Below are positions 6,128-7,620 of a DNA stretch of 7,620 bases, piece by piece. The stretch's first letter is position 1, and each line of letters begins with the position of its first letter. Below the pieces are notes generated by a model that searched no databases, had not been told where the DNA came from, and worked only from the letters and a program-made list of their open reading frames with translations. Both the position numbers and the translations under genes were made by a program. Source of the stretch: an uncultured Oscillospiraceae bacterium (GTDB lineage Bacteria > Bacillota > Clostridia > Oscillospirales > Oscillospiraceae); contig CANQZF010000078.1 in NCBI GenBank assembly GCA_947628265.1, forward strand, positions 1 to 7,620, in the 5' to 3' direction.

Positions 6128-7620
6128 ATGGTAGACGAAGCCGTTTCCAAGCTCATCACCTATGCCCTCCGGACCGGGCTCATTGAGGAGAGCGAGAAGG
6201 TCTGGGCCACCAACGCCGTCCTGGAGACGCTGAAAATAGACGCCTACACCGACCCGGGAGTGGAGTGGGGGGAGATAGACCTTGCCGCCGTTCTCGACGA
6301 GCTGACCCACGACGCTTTTTCCCGGGGCGTCATCCCCGGGGACTCCACGGACTACCGGGACCTTCTGGACACCGCGGACTACCGGGACCTTCTGGACACC
6401 GCCCTCATGGGACGGCTCACCCCCCGGCCCGCCCAGGTCATCGAGAAGTTCCGGGCGCTCTACGCCGAGAGCCCCAAAGCGGCCACGGACTGGTACTATA
6501 AGCTGAGCCAGGACACCAACTATATAAGGCGTGACCGCATCGCCAAGGACATGAAGTGGACCGCCGAAACCGCGTACGGGCTTCTCGACATCACCGTGAA
6601 CCTCTCAAAGCCGGAGAAGGACCCCAAGGCCATCGCGGCGGCCCGGAACATGCCCGCCTCCCTATACCCCCGGTGCCAGCTGTGCGCCGAGAACGAGGGC
6701 TATGCCGGACGGCTCAACCACCCGGCGCGGCAAAATCACCGGATGATCCCCATCACCGTGAACGGCTCCCCCTGGTTTTTGCAGTACAGCCCCTACGTCT
6801 ACTATAACGAGCACTGCATCTGCTTAAACCGGGAGCACGTTCCCATGAAAATCGACCGGGCGTGCTTTGAAAAGCTCCTGGACTTTGTGCGCCAGTTTCC
6901 CCACTACTTCGTGGGCTCCAACGCGGACCTGCCCATCGTGGGCGGCTCCATTCTGGCCCACGACCACTTCCAGGGCGGCCACTATGAGTTCGCCATGGAG
7001 CGGGCGGAGATCGAGACGCCCTTTGTCTTCCCCGGCTTTGAGGACGTTGAGGCCGGCATCGTCCGCTGGCCCATGTCCGTCATCCGCTTGAGAAGCGCCG
7101 ACGCACGGGAGCTTGTGGAGCTTGCGGACAGGATACTCACCTCCTGGCGGGGCTACACCGACGAGGCCGCCGTCATCTACGCCGAGACGGACGGCGAGCC
7201 TCACAACACCGTCACCCCCATCGCCCGCCGCCGGGGGGAGGACTTTGAGCTCGACCTGGTCCTGCGCAACAACATCACGACGCCGGAGCACCCCCTGGGG
7301 CTCTATCACCCCCATGCGGAGCTTCACCACATCAAAAAGGAGAACATCGGCCTTATCGAGGTCATGGGTCTGGCGGTCCTCCCGGCGCGGCTGAAGACCG
7401 AGCTTGCCGCCGTCGCTGACGCTCTGGTCACCGGCGCGGACCTCCGGGCAGACCCCCTCACCGAAAAGCACGCCGACTGGGCCCAGGGCTTCCGGGATAA
7501 ATACACCTTCACACCGGAGAACGCCCTGGACATCGTGAAATATGAGACGGGCCTTGTCTTCGCCAAGGTCCTGGAGCACGCCGGGGTTTACGCCAGAACG
7601 GAGGCCGGAAAAGAGGCGTT
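6128..7620 (+). CDS. galT: Class II UTP-glucose/galactose-1-phosphate uridylyltransferase, 3'-truncated by the window edge
   Basis: The frame from ATG 6128 stays open to the window end, giving 497 residues; class II GalT proteins are about 490-510 long, so only the last few residues are missing. It transfers UMP from UDP-glucose to galactose-1-phosphate (EC 2.7.7.12), yielding UDP-galactose and glucose-1-phosphate. Class II landmarks are LTPRPAQVIEKF, KLSQDTNYIRRDRIAKD (125-141), YPRCQLCAENEGY (180-192) with its CXXC pair, and LAHDHFQGGHYEF, where His278, Asp279, His280 and Gln282 lie in the expected active-site region. NNITTPEHPLGLYHPH and HHIKKENIGLIEVMGLAVLP follow. This family belongs mainly to Firmicutes and differs from the E. 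coli-type (class I) enzyme. The stop of galE overlaps a GAGG seven bases before the ATG. An exact tandem duplication makes residues 75-83 (DYRDLLDTA) repeat at 84-92; family members as I know them carry this segment once. Confidence 0.95.
   Translation, partial: MVDEAVSKLITYALRTGLIEESEKVWATNAVLETLKIDAYTDPGVEWGEIDLAAVLDELTHDAFSRGVIPGDSTDYRDLLDTADYRDLLDTALMGRLTPRPAQVIEKFRALYAESPKAATDWYYKLSQDTNYIRRDRIAKDMKWTAETAYGLLDITVNLSKPEKDPKAIAAARNMPASLYPRCQLCAENEGYAGRLNHPARQNHRMIPITVNGSPWFLQYSPYVYYNEHCICLNREHVPMKIDRACFEKLLDFVRQFPHYFVGSNADLPIVGGSILAHDHFQGGHYEFAMERAEIETPFVFPGFEDVEAGIVRWPMSVIRLRSADARELVELADRILTSWRGYTDEAAVIYAETDGEPHNTVTPIARRRGEDFELDLVLRNNITTPEHPLGLYHPHAELHHIKKENIGLIEVMGLAVLPARLKTELAAVADALVTGADLRADPLTEKHADWAQGFRDKYTFTPENALDIVKYETGLVFAKVLEHAGVYARTEAGKEA
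6348..6402 (+). repeat. Perfect 27-bp tandem duplication inside galT
   Basis: Bases 6348-6374 and 6375-6401 are identical (27 of 27), and one further base (6402) continues the match. In the protein this gives DYRDLLDTA twice in a row at residues 75-92, in frame. No divergence has accumulated, which points to a recent slippage or recombination event, or to a sequencing/assembly artefact. Confidence 0.92.

Noticed and set aside
5429..6310. A 293-codon minus-strand open frame across galE and the start of galT
   Set aside because: It mirrors galE and galT codons, is Gly/Val/Pro-rich without motifs, and has no separate ribosome site or gap to justify a gene.
6824..7579. A 251-codon minus-strand open frame opposite galT
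   Set aside because: The + strand here is unmistakably class II GalT; the antisense frame is a composition shadow.

Overview
The window reads as part of one sugar-catabolic operon. All seven genes lie on the + strand, packed end to end with overlaps or very short gaps. The DNA is GC-rich, with strong G/C preference at third codon positions, and most genes have an AGGAGG-like ribosome binding site. Together with a class II (Firmicutes-type) GalT and an MsmX/UgpC-type ABC ATPase, this suggests a high-GC clostridial Firmicute, such as a gut Oscillospiraceae/Ruminococcaceae-like bacterium. That placement is inference from style and gene families, not from a marker gene.

Layout: (1) positions 1-1341 hold the 3' part of a large protein I do not recognise; its beginning is upstream of the window. 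(2) 1314-1535 encodes a 73-residue zinc-ribbon protein that overlaps both neighbours. (3) 1525-2652 encodes a GH53 endo-beta-1,4-galactanase with no signal peptide. (4) 2662-3819 encodes a sugar-importer ATPase. A strong hairpin resembling an intrinsic terminator or attenuator follows at 3825-3853. (5) 3881-5113 encodes a galactokinase-type GHMP kinase. (6) 5129-6118 encodes UDP-glucose 4-epimerase (GalE). (7) 6128 to the window end encodes class II galactose-1-phosphate uridylyltransferase (GalT), lacking only its last residues.

Together the genes outline a route from plant beta-1,4-galactan (pectic arabinogalactan I) to central metabolism. Galactan fragments would be imported by an ABC transporter energised by the ATPase, and cut in the cytoplasm by GH53. 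Galactose, released with help from a beta-galactosidase not seen here, would pass through the Leloir pathway (GalK, GalT, GalE) to glucose-1-phosphate. The permeases, solute-binding protein, beta-galactosidase and regulator are not in the window and may lie upstream.

The points most worth a second look are a perfect 27-bp in-frame tandem duplication inside galT, the unassigned first protein and its small zinc-ribbon partner, a galactokinase with Asn where the usual sugar-binding Glu sits, the cytoplasmic GH53 enzyme, and the hairpin that splits the operon into upstream (hydrolase/import) and downstream (Leloir) segments. No RNA genes, CRISPR arrays, insertion sequences or phage genes were seen, and no gap between genes exceeds about 60 bases.
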